From Alphaproteobacteria bacterium (GTDB lineage Bacteria > Pseudomonadota > Alphaproteobacteria > Sphingomonadales > Sphingomonadaceae): a stretch of DNA of 14,763 nt. How positions within the stretch are numbered: position 1 is the first letter of the stretch; every line of letters begins with the position of its first letter. Under the pieces are notes generated by a model. The model saw only the letters and a program-made list of their open reading frames with translations, was not told the origin of the DNA and did no database searches. A program made the position numbers and the translations under genes. The stretch covers positions 1-14,763 of the forward strand of contig JAENVZ010000060.1 in NCBI GenBank assembly GCA_016650315.1. The letters run 5' to 3'. Shown one piece after another: positions 13,581 through 14,763 of this stretch.

Positions 13581-14090
13581 ATGTCCACCCTTGCCGGCTT
13601 CCTGTTCTTCATCGCTACCATCGCCCTGATGGAGGGGTTTGCTTATGTCATGCACCGCTGGGTGATGCACGGCCCGGGATGGTTTTTGCATGAAAGCCAT
13701 CACCGCCCGCGGAAGGGCGCGTTCGAACTCAACGACCTTTACGCGGTGATTTTCGCTGTCCCTTCGATCATATTGCTATTGGGGGGTGTGCAGTTGGGCT
13801 GGGGCGAATGGGCGACATGGGTGGGCGCGGGGATAGCGGGCTATGGCGCCATCTATTTCGGCTTCCATGACGTCATCGTCCATCGGCGCATCGGTCATCG
13901 TTATGTGCCGCGATCCGATTATATGAAGCGTATCGTTCAGGCCCACCGGCTGCACCATGTAGTGGAAACGCGGTTGGGTACGGTCAGCCTTGGTTTCCTC
14001 TATGCTCCCCGGCCTGAGATATTGAAGGCTCAGCTTGTGCGGAACGGGAAGGAAGGAATTAGGGTGGCATCTTCCGATACATTTCCCTGA
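13581..14090 (+). CDS. crtZ: Beta-carotene 3-hydroxylase, CrtZ
   Basis: A 169-residue membrane di-iron hydroxylase that adds 3- and 3'-hydroxyls to beta-ionone rings, giving zeaxanthin (or astaxanthin from canthaxanthin). All the His clusters of the fatty-acid-hydroxylase superfamily are present: HRWVMH (25-30), HESHH (37-41), H96/H101/H106 in HDVIVHRRIGH, and HRLHH (122-126). Hydrophobic helices lie at about 4-23, 54-71 and 77-95. The length agrees with bacterial CrtZ. I chose ATG 13581 because the family starts just before the first helix; an upstream in-frame TTG (13533) adds an implausible N-terminus. The ribosome binding site is weak. No other carotenoid genes are nearby, so it is detached from any crt cluster. 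Its last 32 bp overlap the convergent acyl-CoA synthetase gene. Confidence 0.93.
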   Translation: MSTLAGFLFFIATIALMEGFAYVMHRWVMHGPGWFLHESHHRPRKGAFELNDLYAVIFAVPSIILLLGGVQLGWGEWATWVGAGIAGYGAIYFGFHDVIVHRRIGHRYVPRSDYMKRIVQAHRLHHVVETRLGTVSLGFLYAPRPEILKAQLVRNGKEGIRVASSDTFP

Positions 14091-14763
14091 GTGCCCTTTT
14101 ATCTATTTTTTCAGTGCCCAAGCGCGGTAGCTGCTTCTCAGAAAACCAGATATGTGCCGGAATCTTGAAGGGCGCGAGCCGTGTCTTGAGGAAATCGCAC
14201 AACACCCGCGCAGTCAGCTCTTCGCCCTCGTGCACATGCACCACCGCGCCGGGAATTTCACCGTAGCGCGGATCGGGAAGGCCAAAAACTGCGCATTCCT
14301 TGACGGCGGGATGTTCATAGCAGGCGGCTTCAACCTCCGGGCTGCTGATATTTTCGCCGCCGCGGATGATGATGTCCTTCTTGCGGTCGACGATAGTGAG
14401 ATAACCCTCCTCATCGACATAGCCGATGTCGCCGGTACGGAAGAAACCGTCGGCGGTGAAGGCTGCCTGCGTGTCTTCTGGCCGATTCCAGTAATATTTG
14501 AAATTGCACACGGTTCGGAACGCAATCTCGCCATGATGTCCGAGGGGGAGATGGTTGCCCGCATCGTCCATGATCGCCAGTTCGGCCAGCGGCTGCGACA
14601 CCTTGCCTGTACTATCGGGATGATTGATGTAGTTTTCCCGAAAATTGCCGCATCCGGTTGCATTGGTTTCGGTCAGGCCATAACCGATGACGGGGTGAGT
14701 GGCGGGCATGTCCTGCGCAATGCGGCGGACATGTTCGACGGGGCGCGGCGCGCCGCCCGACGC
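14059..14763 (-). CDS. Acyl-CoA synthetase / AMP-dependent ligase, C-terminal part (5' end outside window)
   Basis: 234 residues of an ANL-superfamily adenylating enzyme, open at the window edge; the visible part starts SGGAPRPVEHV, about halfway through a usual 500-560-residue protein. Motifs in order: YGLTETNA (A5), GEIAFRT, the A7/A8 block with FFRTGDIGYVDEEGYL and DRKKDIIIRGGENISSPEVE, and near the end PRLGTEKIDKRALRE with the A10 catalytic Lys; here the usual Gly before that Lys is Glu. The enzyme would activate a carboxylic acid, most likely a fatty or aromatic acid, as the acyl-AMP and then the CoA thioester. Substrate cannot be told from this half. It ends TAA at 14059-14061, inside the 3' end of crtZ. 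Confidence 0.9.
   Translation of the reverse strand, partial: ASGGAPRPVEHVRRIAQDMPATHPVIGYGLTETNATGCGNFRENYINHPDSTGKVSQPLAELAIMDDAGNHLPLGHHGEIAFRTVCNFKYYWNRPEDTQAAFTADGFFRTGDIGYVDEEGYLTIVDRKKDIIIRGGENISSPEVEAACYEHPAVKECAVFGLPDPRYGEIPGAVVHVHEGEELTARVLCDFLKTRLAPFKIPAHIWFSEKQLPRLGTEKIDKRALREMYRKMPP

Noticed and set aside
1..14763. CRISPR array, tRNA/rRNA gene, insertion sequence or prophage
   Set aside because: No regularly spaced direct repeats, cloverleaf, transposase or phage-like reading frame was seen on either strand.

Overview
The window looks like chromosomal DNA from a sphingomonad-type alphaproteobacterium (Sphingomonadaceae/Erythrobacteraceae). The basis is inferential: moderately high-GC coding style, a 67-179 inverted repeat of the kind scattered through sphingomonad genomes, a CrtZ carotenoid hydroxylase, paired TorF-like (TIGR02001) outer-membrane proteins, and alphaproteobacterial-looking QueF, SseA and MetC proteins. 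No phage, IS element, CRISPR array, tRNA or rRNA is visible.

Layout. Minus strand, 185-3789: a two-gene operon of a GT4-type glycosyltransferase fused to a helical (alpha/alpha)6-like domain, followed by a GH130-type glycoside phosphorylase/hydrolase; it ends at a large inverted repeat. Minus strand, 3960-4406: queF (queuosine tRNA modification). Plus strand, 4646-8021: sseA - metC - MscS-type channel, tightly packed, with an sseA leader that shows alternative pairing around its Shine-Dalgarno sequence. Plus strand, 8357-10159: two paralogous TorF-like outer-membrane proteins, each with its own terminator and each preceded by a conserved upstream/leader module at matching spacing. Minus strand, 10216-13468: an oligopeptide-type ABC importer (OppB-like and OppC-like permeases plus one fused double ATPase) whose three genes overlap by 4 bp and which has no binding-protein gene beside it. 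Plus strand, 13581-14090: crtZ. Minus strand, 14059-14763: the C-terminal part of an acyl-CoA synthetase, cut by the window edge and overlapping the 3' end of crtZ by 32 bp.

How the genes work together. The GT/GH130 pair probably makes and turns over one glycan or oligosaccharide; this is the least understood part of the window and the best candidate for an undescribed pathway. sseA and metC share sulfur-amino-acid metabolism (mercaptopyruvate and cystathionine). The TorF-like pair is an outer-membrane duplication that kept its control region. The remaining genes are ordinary housekeeping or transport genes. All calls rest on reading motifs by eye; no database search was run.
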